Assembly (NCBI GenBank): GCA_045643285.1
Contig: JAZUKN010000059.1
Coordinates: 1-45,707 of the forward strand
Source of the DNA: UMGS1696 sp045643285
GTDB taxonomy: Bacteria; Bacillota; Clostridia; Oscillospirales; CAG-272
Direction: 5' to 3'
DNA: 45,707 bases
Part shown: in pieces, positions 14,682 through 22,680 of the stretch
How the letters are laid out: the number at the start of each line of letters is the position of its first letter
How positions within the stretch are numbered: position 1 is the first letter of the stretch
The notes under the pieces: model-generated
Databases searched by the model: none
Told to the model about the DNA's origin: nothing
Seen by the model: the letters and a program-made list of their open reading frames with translations, nothing else
Program-made: the position numbers and the translations under genes

Positions 14682-15464
14682 TCACTTTGAGACAGACCTG
14701 TTCTGTCTCAATACTTCATATCCGAGTACCGTTGCCGCGGATGCCGCCGAGAGAGAACCCGAAAACTCGCGTCCGTAGTCTATCCGCACGATCTCGTCTG
14801 CCGCGTCGAGCAAAGCCGCCGAGATGCCTCGTTTTTCGCCGCCGACGATCAGGAGAAGCGGTTTTTTCATGTCCGCTTCAAAGGACGAGTGCGAATTTCT
14901 TATGCCAGCGCAGATCACTCTGTAGCCGAGACTGCGGAATATTTCGGCCGCTTCGGTCGGTTCGCTCACCGATACGGGCAACTTTTCCGACGCGCCTGCC
15001 GACGAGCGGCAAACCACACCGCCTGCGCTCATCCAGTTCCGCGGAGAAAGCACTATCCCGTCTGCGCCGCACGCATACAGTGAACGGATCGCGTAGCCGA
15101 AATTGTACGGGTCTTCTATTCCCTCAAGCATAACGTAAAAACCGTCGGGCTTTATCATTTCCGCCGTGAGTGTCGGCACGGTGCGTTCCGAGCATTCGGC
15201 GACGATACCGCCGTGCGTGTTGCCGGTAGTCAGTGCGTCTATTTTGTCGGATTTCACGTATTCTATCGTAAATCCGGTCTCGTCCGCGCGGTGCGAGAGC
15301 CACGAAAGCTCCTTTGAACGAGCGCCGCGCCGCTCTTCGTCGACGAGTACGCGGAAGATTTGCCTGTCGTTCACTCCGTCCGCGTTTCCGGCGATTATTG
15401 CGCTTATCGAGGTCATTCCCTCGAAGACTGTGCCGGGGACGGTGCGAGATTCTTCTTTTTTCAT
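14682..15464 (-). CDS. SpoU/TrmH-family RNA 2'-O-methyltransferase
   Basis: A 260-residue protein with a short substrate-binding N-terminus (DRQIFRVLVDEERRGARSKE) and a SPOUT knot domain. Motif 1 is LEGIEDPYNFGYAIRSLYACG, with IRSLYACGADG in the usual NxGAIxRTAxAFG place; motif 2 is LLLIVGGEKRGIS; motif 3 is FSGSLSAASAATVLGYEVLR in the SLNVSVAAGI position. Motifs 1 and 3 deviate from the classical NxG-R and SLNxS residues: the Arg is kept, but the motif 3 Asn is replaced by Ser. The exact rRNA or tRNA target cannot be told. It lies 10 bases downstream of prfB and is probably co-transcribed with it. A 9-bp hairpin (14687-14711) lies in its last codons. Confidence 0.8.
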   Translation of the reverse strand: MKKEESRTVPGTVFEGMTSISAIIAGNADGVNDRQIFRVLVDEERRGARSKELSWLSHRADETGFTIEYVKSDKIDALTTGNTHGGIVAECSERTVPTLTAEMIKPDGFYVMLEGIEDPYNFGYAIRSLYACGADGIVLSPRNWMSAGGVVCRSSAGASEKLPVSVSEPTEAAEIFRSLGYRVICAGIRNSHSSFEADMKKPLLLIVGGEKRGISAALLDAADEIVRIDYGREFSGSLSAASAATVLGYEVLRQNRSVSK

Positions 15465-15474
15465 TTTGTTCGGC

Positions 15475-16593
15475 TTATTTGCCCTGCTGTGCGGCGTTCA
15501 TCTTGAGGTAAGCGCTGATGAATCCGTCGATCTCGCCGTCCATTACCGCCTGAATGTTGCCGTCTTCGTACTGCGTGCGCGTGTCCTTTGCAAGCGTGTA
15601 CGGCATGAAAACGTAAGAGCGTATCTGTGCGCCCCATTCGATGTTCGTCTTAACGCCCTGGATGTCTTCGATCTTGTCGAGCTTTTCTCTCGCTTTGATC
15701 TCCATGAGCTTTGATTTCAGCATCTTGAGCGCTGTTTCCTTGTTCTGGAGCTGGCTGCGCTCTGTCTGGCATCCTACGACGATCCCCGTCGGGATGTGTA
15801 CGATACGGATAGCCGACTCGGTTTTGTTGATGTGCTGACCGCCGGCACCCGAGGACTTGTGCGTCGTTATTTCGAGGTCTTCGTCCTTGATCTCGATAGA
15901 GCCGTCGTCGGTGAATTCGGGCATTACTTCAACGGATGCGAACGATGTCTGCCGCCTGCCGGATGCGTCGAACGGAGAAACTCTGACGAGGCGGTGAACG
16001 CCGTTTTCGCCTTTGAGGTAGCCGTAAGCGTTCTCGCCCTCGATCATAATGGTTGCGGATTTGATGCCTGCCGCGTCGCCGTCGAGCCAGTCGATGAGTT
16101 TTACGTTGTAACCGTTTCTCTCACCCCAGCGCGTGTACATACGGTAGAGCATCTGCGCCCAGTCCTGCGCTTCCGTGCCGCCTGCGCCCGGGTGGAACGA
16201 AAGAATGGCGTTGTTCTGGTCATATTCGCCGGAGAGGAGGACTTCGATCCTCTGCTTTTCTTCTTCTGCCATAATGGCTTTCATTTCGCTCTCGACCTCG
16301 GGGACGAGCGACTCGTCGTTTTCTTCGATTGCAAGCTCGGCGAGGGTGATCGTGTCTTCGAGTTTCTGTTCAAGCGCCTCGTAGTTCGAGATCTTGTCTT
16401 TCATGCGCTTGATCTCTTTCAGCACCTTGCCGGAGTTTTCCTGGTCGTTCCAGAATTCCGGCTCAGCCGTTGTTTTTTCAAGATCGGCGACCTTTTCGCG
16501 GAACTCGTCGATACGGAGAGAGCTTTTCAGCTCGGCTATGTCGGCGCGGAAGTTTTCGAGATTGTATTTTGCTTCTTCAAGTGCGATTATCAA
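15475..16593 (-). CDS. prfB: Peptide chain release factor 2, without programmed frameshift
   Basis: A 372-residue RF2 that ends translation at UGA/UAA. Visible hallmarks: N-terminal coiled-coil; PEFWNDQ; SFHPGAGGTEAQDWAQML; tripeptide anticodon SPF (206-208); and HKSSGAGGQHINKTESAIRI with the GGQ (251-253). A TTG at 16593 is chosen as start because GGAGGA lies exactly 7 bases before it. Most bacterial prfB genes have an in-frame UGA after codon 25 that needs a +1 shift. Here the equivalent site (codons 24-28, SLRID) reads CTC-CGT with no stop, so the autoregulatory frameshift is absent. It is the second gene of an operon, 21 bases after a Cys-rich small gene. Confidence 0.95.
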   Translation of the reverse strand: MIIALEEAKYNLENFRADIAELKSSLRIDEFREKVADLEKTTAEPEFWNDQENSGKVLKEIKRMKDKISNYEALEQKLEDTITLAELAIEENDESLVPEVESEMKAIMAEEEKQRIEVLLSGEYDQNNAILSFHPGAGGTEAQDWAQMLYRMYTRWGERNGYNVKLIDWLDGDAAGIKSATIMIEGENAYGYLKGENGVHRLVRVSPFDASGRRQTSFASVEVMPEFTDDGSIEIKDEDLEITTHKSSGAGGQHINKTESAIRIVHIPTGIVVGCQTERSQLQNKETALKMLKSKLMEIKAREKLDKIEDIQGVKTNIEWGAQIRSYVFMPYTLAKDTRTQYEDGNIQAVMDGEIDGFISAYLKMNAAQQGK

Positions 16594-16614
16594 GGGTATA
16601 TCCTCCAAAATAAA

Positions 16615-16836
16615 TTATTCTGATTCTTTTTCGTCCGGCGTGAGTGGTACAAACTCAAACTCCGGAGCTTCTCTGAGCCGTTTCGGCTCGCGTTTCATCG
16701 GGTCGTAGGAGAAGCGGCGGCACTTGTGCGAGGACGATACTACGCCGTATTTGTCACACAGCATGGTGTCTGAGTCAGAAAGTGAGCGAGCGTTCTCACA
16801 GAATTTGCAGTATTTTTCGATTCCGTCCTTTTTCAC
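16615..16836 (-). CDS. Small Cys-rich (zinc-binding) conserved protein
   Basis: 73 residues with CKFCENA near residue 10, a third Cys in MLCDKYG and a fourth in HKCRRFSYDP, a plausible zinc knuckle. The acidic tail is TPDEKESE. It is like short conserved hypothetical proteins of Clostridia. It stands first in the transcription unit with prfB and the methyltransferase. No function assigned. Confidence 0.7.
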   Translation of the reverse strand: MKKDGIEKYCKFCENARSLSDSDTMLCDKYGVVSSSHKCRRFSYDPMKREPKRLREAPEFEFVPLTPDEKESE

Positions 16837-16879
16837 GATGATTCTCCCGACGATACAGTATTACAGATTAGTACACCTT

Positions 16880-16908
16880 ATTATACAATAAGAAGTATGA
16901 AAAAGCAA
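16880..16908 (-). promoter_or_regulatory. Promoter of the small gene-prfB-methyltransferase operon
   Basis: On the minus strand TTGCTT (16908-16903), 17 bases, TATAAT (16885-16880), about 44 bases before the start at 16836. Confidence 0.7.
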
Positions 16909-16924
16909 TAGCGGAAGAGAAAAA

Positions 16925-17150
16925 CCTCACGGCTACGCACGAAACCCCACAGATTTTCGATAGGGGGACGGCGCCAACGACGTCCCGCCGATCTCGGCAA
17001 ACCTCACGGCTTCGCACGATACTATATTGACCACCGTAGGGCGGTGCGTATGTATACGCGTTGCTCCCGCCGTGGATTTGCACGAACTCCACCTTTTAAC
17101 CGTAGGGAGACCATCGGTCTCTTGCCGCGGACTTGCACAAATCTCACAGC
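16925..17150. repeat. Dispersed CGTAGGG / TTGCAC hairpin repeat cluster
   Basis: Three related units. The first has AGGGGGACG...CGTCCCGCCG, then CCTCACGGCTTCGCACGATA (about 16961-17024). The second is CCGTAGGGCGG...CCCGCCG then GGATTTGCACGAACTCCAC (17034-17092). The third is CCGTAGGGAGACC...GGTCTC then CGGACTTGCACAAATCTCAC (17100-17148). A fourth copy lies at 43834-43882. The common plan is CGTAGGG, a variable hairpin, CCG, then TTTGCACxAAxxTCAC. No gene is visible in 16909-17433. Confidence 0.7.
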
Positions 17151-17177
17151 AACAAACCGCACGAACGCCTCAAAAAG

Positions 17178-17230
17178 CCTCCCTTGTGTAAAGGGAGGTG
17201 GCACGGCTTGCCGTGACGGAAGGATTGTTG
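17178..17230. repeat. CTCCCTTGTGTAAAGGGAG-type repeat, GGTGGCA subfamily
   Basis: CCTCCCTT-GTGT-AAAGGGAGG hairpin, then GGCACGGCTTGCCGTGACGG and AAGGATTGTTG. It matches the inverted copy at 21523-21571 (same hairpin, TGGCA...TGCCGGAGGGATTGTTG), some 4.3 kb away. Confidence 0.75.
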
Positions 17231-17237
17231 TAAGGAA

Positions 17238-17366
17238 GAAAACGTCTGCGACGTTTTCGATTTGTTTTTTTGTCCTGACGGACGGTCCATAAGGAGTCCT
17301 TTCGCGGACTCCTTATGAATCCACACGACCAGAGGGGGAAGGGACTTCGTCCAATTCCCCCTCTGG
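17238..17366. repeat. Three consecutive perfect hairpins
   Basis: GAAAACGTC-TGC-GACGTTTTC (17238-17258; same core as the long hairpin at 43881). CATAAGGAGTCC-TTTCGC-GGACTCCTTATG (17288-17317; 12-bp stem). CCAGAGGGGGAA...TTCCCCCTCTGG (17329-17366; 12-bp stem enclosing GGGACTTCGTCC). The last is followed by ACTCCCCTTTGTTG and could help stop the ylbJ transcript. No coding potential. Confidence 0.75.
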
Positions 17367-17433
17367 ACTCCCCTTTGTTGCAAAGTAACTGCAAATCATT
17401 TCTTCAATTTGCCACTTGCAACTTGTCTCTCTC

Positions 17434-18318
17434 TTACCTCAACGCTCCTCCCATTATTGCCGCCGAAACCAGCTTTACCGCCACTGTTTGCCATACGGGG
17501 ATGTTGTGTTTGCCGATGTGGTTTTCCACCTGCATCAGTGCCGATATGCCGCCGAATCCCACCGCAAACGCACACGCCGCACGCGATCCTGTTTCCGCCG
17601 CGTACTTCACTCCTCCCGAAAACTCCGTCACGAGCGCGAGAAATCCGTATATTTGCAGAAACAGCGCGCCGACCGACGCCGTCACCGTGCGGAAGAAAAC
17701 TATATATCCCACCACCGCCACGCACGCCGTCGCGGAGGACGTGACAGCATCGCAGAAGACTACGGCAGGACGTTTTTCGTCCACCTCGCACGTCTGCGAC
17801 AGTTTCGTGCCGTCGTCCGGCGCAAAGCGGAGCAGAACACCGCACAAGAGCGAGACTGCTGTCCCGACGAGCCACAGCCGTATGCCGAACGCGCGTGAGC
17901 CGAACAGCGGTCCTGCAACTCCGATGAGAAACGCCGGACTGACCGACGACGAAACAGCGGTGAGCCGTGCCGCTTCGCCTTTTGTCAGCAAGCCGCGTTC
18001 GTACAGGTCTGCCGACAGCATCGCACCGACGGGAAAACCGCCGACAAGTCCGCATAGCAGGGCAGGTGCGGCACAGTCGGGCAGCCCGAGCGGTTTGTGT
18101 ACGGGGAAGAGCTTATAAACGATCTTCGGAAAGCCCACAGCCGACAGGCATCTTGCCAGAACGGCGAACGGAAACAGCACGGGAACGACAGACACGGCGG
18201 CAAACTTCAGTGCGTCAAGTGCGGCGGCGCGCGAAACGTCGGCTGAATACAGAGTCAAGGCGAGAAGCGCACACACAGTGACCGACGCGAGCGAATACGC
18301 GAACTTTCTTTTTATCAA
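17434..18318 (-). CDS. ylbJ: Sporulation integral membrane protein YlbJ-like
   Basis: A 294-residue polytopic membrane protein with about seven hydrophobic spans and the nucleoside-recognition/gate pattern: VPVLFPFAVLARCLSAVGFP, LVGGFPVGAMLSADLYERG (about 90-108), VSPAFLIGVAGPLFGS and GFGGISALMQVEN (about 251-263). YlbJ is needed for spore resistance in Bacillus, with dipicolinate or cortex effects reported. It is shorter than the roughly 400-residue B. subtilis protein. AGGAGG lies before the start. It is divergent from yqfC, a partner in the sporulation gene set. Confidence 0.8.
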   Translation of the reverse strand: MIKRKFAYSLASVTVCALLALTLYSADVSRAAALDALKFAAVSVVPVLFPFAVLARCLSAVGFPKIVYKLFPVHKPLGLPDCAAPALLCGLVGGFPVGAMLSADLYERGLLTKGEAARLTAVSSSVSPAFLIGVAGPLFGSRAFGIRLWLVGTAVSLLCGVLLRFAPDDGTKLSQTCEVDEKRPAVVFCDAVTSSATACVAVVGYIVFFRTVTASVGALFLQIYGFLALVTEFSGGVKYAAETGSRAACAFAVGFGGISALMQVENHIGKHNIPVWQTVAVKLVSAAIMGGALR

Positions 18319-18404
18319 AATCTTCCTCCTTTGAGAATCAGCGCGGATAATTCGGCATAATATTCATTGATTTACTTAATCATTATGCGGCGGAGGTGGG
18401 AGTT

Positions 18405-18725
18405 TTGCACAAATCCGAGAACAGGCGGCGCACTCTTTACGAAGAAGTCGCGGACGCTGTCGAATTTCCGGTGGATGCAGTCGCGCGGATACCGGTTTTT
18501 ACGGTGCGCGGACTGCACGAAGCGGAGATCGACGGCTGCGACGGCATACTTGAATACGGAGAGACGCTCGTCGTTCTGTCGGCAGGAAAGACTGACGTGC
18601 GCGTCGACGGAGAATATCTCACGCTGTCGGATTTCCGCGAGGGACGGCTGACGGTCCGCGGAAATATCCGGAGCATTGATTTTTCGGGAGGGACGCCTTG
18701 CTCAGACGAATCCGCAGATTCATAA
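18405..18725 (+). CDS. yqfC: Sporulation protein YqfC (YabP family)
   Basis: A 106-residue YabP/YqfC-type protein (DAVEFPVDAVARIPVFTVRG; ILEYGETLVVLSAG; YLTLSDFREGRLTVRGNIRS). A TTG at 18405 is preferred as start because GGAGG lies 8 bases before it; a GTG at 18396 touches the ribosome site. In Bacillus yqfC is part of the sigma-E regulon in the mother cell. No convincing sigma-E promoter could be fixed in the 86-base gap to ylbJ. It overlaps yqfD by 28 bases. Confidence 0.85.
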   Translation: MHKSENRRRTLYEEVADAVEFPVDAVARIPVFTVRGLHEAEIDGCDGILEYGETLVVLSAGKTDVRVDGEYLTLSDFREGRLTVRGNIRSIDFSGGTPCSDESADS

Positions 18726-19891
18726 CGGGACACCGCATTGTCACCGTGCCGAAGGACGAAGCGTGCGCCGCGTTTGACCTCATCTACCGCGCAGGGCTGA
18801 CGTTCACAGGGGAAAGACGGACGAAAGACGGCGGCATCCGCATTACGATGACCGAGAGGGACACACGTGATTTTATGCACCTTTCTTCCTCGCGCGATAT
18901 GCACGTCCGCTTTTCGCCGCCGCACGGGCTTTTCGTCGTCCTCGACTATATAAAGCACCGCCCGATGATACCCGTCGGGCTTGTTCTTGCGCTCGTGTGG
19001 TCGCTCTACACCGAAAAGACCGTGTGGGACATACGCATTTCCGGCAACACGAAAACGCCCGACAGCGAGATAATCGAGCGGCTCGACTCGCTTGGCTTCG
19101 GTGTGGGGATTTTTTATCCGTCGGTCAACTTCAACAAGCTCCACGCAGAGTACGCCGCGTCACAGCACGATATTGCGTGGCTGTCGGTCTATATGGACGG
19201 GACTGTCGCCGATGTGCAGGTCATTGAGGAATGGCACGACGAGCGGGAAAAGCACGCCGAACAGGTTTACGCGAACGTTGTGGCGACGCGCGAGGGGATA
19301 GTCAGACAGGTGAACGTGACTGAGGGAGAAGCGACCGTAAAACCGGGTGAGACGGTGGAACCGGGACAGGTGCTTATTTCGGGAGTCATGCGTATGAGGG
19401 AAGAGAACGCCGTGCGGTACGAGTACGCCGAGGGAGAAGTCATTTGCTCTGTCGTCGAGCCGATAAACGTGTCGTCGTCGGTGAAACGGACGGAAAAATG
19501 CTTCACGGGACATGAAAAGACCGAAAAATCAGTGAAAATTTTCAAAAAATCGGTAAATCTTTTCGTAAACGGTGGAAAAGAGGTGCCGTCTTGTGATAAA
19601 ATAGAGACGGTGAAACAGCTCTCTCTCGGAGGCAGGCTGAAACTGCCCGTATGGGTGACGACGGTGACGTGGAAAGAATACGAAATGAGGGAAGTCACGG
19701 CGTCTGCCGATGAAGTGACGGCGGAAGTTCTGTCAGAGGTCTCGGCAAAACTCAAAGCTCTCTCACAAAAAGGCACGATGACCGAAAAGCAACTCACGGC
19801 ACAATACGAAGACGGTGTGTATTCAGTGCGCGGTGAGGTGACGTTCGACGAGGACATCGGGCAGACGGTAGAATTCAACGCAGTAAAATAG
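18698..19891 (+). CDS. yqfD: Sporulation protein YqfD
   Basis: A 397-residue protein of the YqfD family. A cytoplasmic N-terminal domain (RFITGHRIVTVPKDEACAAF) is followed by one membrane helix at about 88-106 (MIPVGLVLALVWSLYTE) and an extracytoplasmic part with a POTRA/FtsQ-like start (VWDIRISGNTKTPDSEIIER) and a beta-rich domain (REGIVRQVNVTEGEATVKPG). The start is TTG after GGGAGGG. It works with sporulation stage IV functions in Clostridia and Bacillus. It overlaps yqfC and is followed 33 bases later by phoH. Confidence 0.9.
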   Translation: MLRRIRRFITGHRIVTVPKDEACAAFDLIYRAGLTFTGERRTKDGGIRITMTERDTRDFMHLSSSRDMHVRFSPPHGLFVVLDYIKHRPMIPVGLVLALVWSLYTEKTVWDIRISGNTKTPDSEIIERLDSLGFGVGIFYPSVNFNKLHAEYAASQHDIAWLSVYMDGTVADVQVIEEWHDEREKHAEQVYANVVATREGIVRQVNVTEGEATVKPGETVEPGQVLISGVMRMREENAVRYEYAEGEVICSVVEPINVSSSVKRTEKCFTGHEKTEKSVKIFKKSVNLFVNGGKEVPSCDKIETVKQLSLGGRLKLPVWVTTVTWKEYEMREVTASADEVTAEVLSEVSAKLKALSQKGTMTEKQLTAQYEDGVYSVRGEVTFDEDIGQTVEFNAVK

Positions 19892-19924
19892 AATATCGCA
19901 GACATAAAAAACACAGGAGTAAAA

Positions 19925-20959
19925 ATGGCTGAAAGAAAAATAAAAACAAGCTCGTCCGACGTGACGGCGCGGCTCTTCGGGAACTTTGACAAGAACGTGC
20001 GTCGGATCGAAGAAGAGTTCGGCGTGCGTATCTCGAACACGCAGAATCAGTCCGACGACGGCGACACGATCCTCATCTCCGGCGACGGTGACGCCGTATC
20101 AATGGCGGCGGACGCACTCGATTATCTGAAACGGATAGTATCGTTCGGAGAAGAGCCGACGGATCAGAGCGTCGACTACGTTATCGGAATGGTGAAAGAG
20201 GGGCGCGTCGGTGAGCTCGCGGACTTTGACGACGACTGCTTTTTCGTCACGGCGAAAGGCAAGCCGATCAAGGCGAAGACCGTCGGTCAGAAGAAGTATA
20301 TCGACCTGATCCGCAAAAACACCGTCGTTTTCGGCGTAGGTCCTGCCGGAACAGGAAAGACGTATCTTGCGGTGGCGGCGGCGGTAAAGGCACTGAGGGC
20401 GCACGAAGTCAGCCGGATAATCCTCACCCGTCCGGCAGTTGAAGCAGGCGAACGGCTCGGTTTCCTGCCGGGGGATCTGCAATCGAAGATCGACCCGTAC
20501 CTGCGTCCGCTGTACGACGCGCTGTACGAAATGCTCGGCGCGGAATCGTGTGCGCGGATGCTTGAGAAAATGACGATAGAGATAGCGCCTCTCGCGTATA
20601 TGAGAGGGCGCACGCTCGACGACTCGTTCATCATTCTCGACGAAGCACAGAACACAACGCCGGAGCAGATGAAAATGTTCCTGACCCGTCTCGGAGGCGG
20701 CTCAAAGGCGGTAGTCACGGGCGACCTCACGCAGACCGACCTTCCGCGCGGTACGAAAAGCGGACTGTCGATCGCTGTGCAGATACTCTCGAACATCGAC
20801 GACATCGGCGTGAACGAATTCAACGAGCGCGACGTTGTGCGTCACAGGCTTGTTCAGCGGATAATCGTTGCATACGACAAATACGAACGCGAGCGCAAAA
20901 TCAAAGAAAACGAACGCGAACACAAGAAGTTCCGTCCGGCAAGGAGAGATGACAAATGA
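19925..20959 (+). CDS. phoH: PhoH family ATPase
   Basis: 344 residues with an N-terminal KH-like region, Walker A GPAGTGKT (139-146), RPAVEAGERLGFLPGDLQSK, Walker B FIILDEAQN and SKAVVTGDLTQTDLP. It ends in a highly charged lysine/arginine/glutamate tail. PhoH-like ATPases next to ybeY are tied to RNA metabolism and ribosome quality control. CAGGAG lies before ATG. It overlaps ybeY by four bases. Confidence 0.95.
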   Translation: MAERKIKTSSSDVTARLFGNFDKNVRRIEEEFGVRISNTQNQSDDGDTILISGDGDAVSMAADALDYLKRIVSFGEEPTDQSVDYVIGMVKEGRVGELADFDDDCFFVTAKGKPIKAKTVGQKKYIDLIRKNTVVFGVGPAGTGKTYLAVAAAVKALRAHEVSRIILTRPAVEAGERLGFLPGDLQSKIDPYLRPLYDALYEMLGAESCARMLEKMTIEIAPLAYMRGRTLDDSFIILDEAQNTTPEQMKMFLTRLGGGSKAVVTGDLTQTDLPRGTKSGLSIAVQILSNIDDIGVNEFNERDVVRHRLVQRIIVAYDKYERERKIKENEREHKKFRPARRDDK

Positions 20960-21426
20960 TAAAGATTTATTGGGCAAACGAGCAGGACAAGCAGAAAGCA
21001 GGGCTAAGGCTCCGTCGGCTCGTGAAAAAGGCGATACGCGGCACGCTCGAATGCGAGAAATACGACCGCGACGTTTCGGTTTCCGTGACGTTCACCGACA
21101 ACGAGGGCATTCGTGAGAAGAACCTCGAATTCCGTCAGATAAACGTGCCGACCGACGTGCTGTCGTTCCCGATGTACGACTGGAAAAACGGCGACACCCC
21201 CGATGAAGAAGGTGTGGTTGAGCTTGGCGACATTGTGCTGTCTCTTGAGAAAGCGGCGGTGCAGGCGGAGGAGTACGGTCACAGCTACGAGCGCGAAGTG
21301 GCTTTCCTCACGGCGCACTCGATGCTTCACCTGCTCGGCTACGACCACGTCAATTCCGAGGAAGAAGAGAACGAAATGCGCGAACATCAGCGCGTGATAA
21401 TGGCGCATATAGGGTTAGAGAGATAA
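20956..21426 (+). CDS. ybeY: Endoribonuclease YbeY (rRNA maturation factor)
   Basis: 156 residues with the zinc-binding motif HSMLHLLGYDH (about 123-133), preceded by FRQINVPTDVLSFPM and ELGDIVLSLEKA, diagnostic of YbeY. It matures 16S rRNA 3' ends. Overlap with phoH (ATGA) indicates translational coupling. In many Firmicutes dgkA and cdd follow; here repeats occupy that place before era. Confidence 0.95.
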   Translation: MIKIYWANEQDKQKAGLRLRRLVKKAIRGTLECEKYDRDVSVSVTFTDNEGIREKNLEFRQINVPTDVLSFPMYDWKNGDTPDEEGVVELGDIVLSLEKAAVQAEEYGHSYEREVAFLTAHSMLHLLGYDHVNSEEEENEMREHQRVIMAHIGLER

Positions 21427-21460
21427 CGTGTTTGGTAAATTTGCATCTCCGGTCGGCTCC

Positions 21461-21505
21461 CTTGTGTAAAGGGAGCTGTCAGTCGGAGACTGACTGAGGG
21501 ATTGT
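21461..21505. repeat. CTTGTGTAAAGGGAG repeat, copy 1
   Basis: 45 bases identical to 21657-21701. It contains CTCCCTT-GTGT-AAAGGGAG and CAGTC-GGA-GACTG stems, ending GAGGGATTGT. It lies just after ybeY and may end its transcript. Confidence 0.85.
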
Positions 21506-21522
21506 CTACCCGATCGAAAACA

Positions 21523-21571
21523 ACAATCCCTCCGGCACTTCATGCCACCTCCCTTTGCACAAGGGAGGCAA
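21523..21571. repeat. Inverted repeat copy of the GGTGGCA subfamily
   Basis: In reverse orientation: CAATCCCTCCGGCA...TGCCACCTCCCTTTGCACAA then GGGAGG. It is the counterpart of the unit at 17178-17230. Confidence 0.8.
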
Positions 21572-21656
21572 ATAATAACGGCAGTTTTGAAAAAAGACAT
21601 TCCGATTGTGCAAATCTCACGGCTATCAACAAATTGTTCTCTCCCGGCGAGGTTCT

Positions 21657-21701
21657 CTTGTGTAAAGGGAGCTGTCAGTCGGAGACTGACTGAGGGATTG
21701 T
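21657..21701. repeat. CTTGTGTAAAGGGAG repeat, copy 2
   Basis: Exact 45-base copy of 21461-21505 in the same orientation. It is preceded at 21606-21625 by a TTGTGCAAATCTCACGGCTA element related to the CGTAGGG family. Nothing else is seen between ybeY and era. Confidence 0.85.
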
Positions 21702-21740
21702 AATACATCGGACAAAAACAAAACAAAGGAAATAAAAACT

Positions 21741-22634
21741 ATGACAAGAACAGCATTTATAGCAATAGTAGGGCGGCCGAACGTCGGCAAAAGCACACTG
21801 ATGAATCACCTGCTCGGCGAAAAAGTGGCGATAGTCTCGAACAAGCCGCAGACCACGCGCACGCGCATAGCAGGCATACTCACAGAGGGAGAAGACCAGT
21901 TCGTCTTCATTGATACGCCCGGCGTACACCACGCAAAAAACAAGCTCGGCGAATATATGATGAAGACAGTCCGCTCGTCGGTCGGCTCGGCTGACGCGGT
22001 CATTCTCATAGCTGACGCGGGACATCCGGCAGGCGAGATCGAGAAAAACCTCATCGGGCAGATTAAGAAAGCGGAGCTTCCGTCGGTGCTCGTGCTCAAC
22101 AAGATCGACCTCATCAACCGCGAAAAGCTCGCCGAAACGATAGCCGAATACGCCGCACTGCACGATTTTGATGCGGTCGTCCCGACGTGCGCCGAAACCG
22201 GAAAGAACGTTGAAGAAGTCCTCGAAGAAGTGAAGCCGTTCCTTTATGAGAGCGAGTGGATGTTCGACGAAGACAGCCTCACCGACCAGCCGGAAAGACA
22301 GATCGCGTCGGAGATCATCCGCGAAAAGCTGCTTCGTTCGCTCTTTGACGAGATACCGCACGGTACGGCTGTCATCATCGAAGACTTCACCGAAGACGAG
22401 CGCATAATTCGTATCCGCGCGGAGATATACTGCGAAAAGAACTCGCATAAGGGCATTATAGTCGGCAAAAACGGCGAAACGCTCAAGAAGATCGCAACAT
22501 ACGCCAGAGAGGATATGGAGGCGTTCTTCGGGATGAAGGTGTACCTCAATCTGTGGGTCAAGGTCAAGGAAAAGTGGCGCGATGACGCACTTTCTCTCAA
22601 CAATTTCGGCTTCAAGCCCGAAGATTTTCAGTAA
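21741..22634 (+). CDS. era: GTPase Era
   Basis: 297 residues. G1 GRPNVGKS (11-18), G2 region TRTRIAG, G3 DTPGVHHAK, G4 NKIDL and G5 near PTCAETG are all present. The C-terminal KH domain is IVGKNGETLKKIATYARED. Era helps 16S rRNA maturation and small-subunit assembly. AAAGGA precedes the start. Followed by recO at 46 bases. Confidence 0.97.
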   Translation: MTRTAFIAIVGRPNVGKSTLMNHLLGEKVAIVSNKPQTTRTRIAGILTEGEDQFVFIDTPGVHHAKNKLGEYMMKTVRSSVGSADAVILIADAGHPAGEIEKNLIGQIKKAELPSVLVLNKIDLINREKLAETIAEYAALHDFDAVVPTCAETGKNVEEVLEEVKPFLYESEWMFDEDSLTDQPERQIASEIIREKLLRSLFDEIPHGTAVIIEDFTEDERIIRIRAEIYCEKNSHKGIIVGKNGETLKKIATYAREDMEAFFGMKVYLNLWVKVKEKWRDDALSLNNFGFKPEDFQ

Positions 22635-22680
22635 AAATATGGTTTAATTTCGTACAATAAACAACGGAGAACGAACGGGT

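Noticed and set aside
18319..18404. Sigma-E promoter for yqfC
   Set aside because: A TAATATT sequence near 18358 resembles a -35 box, but no matching -10 box lies at the right distance.
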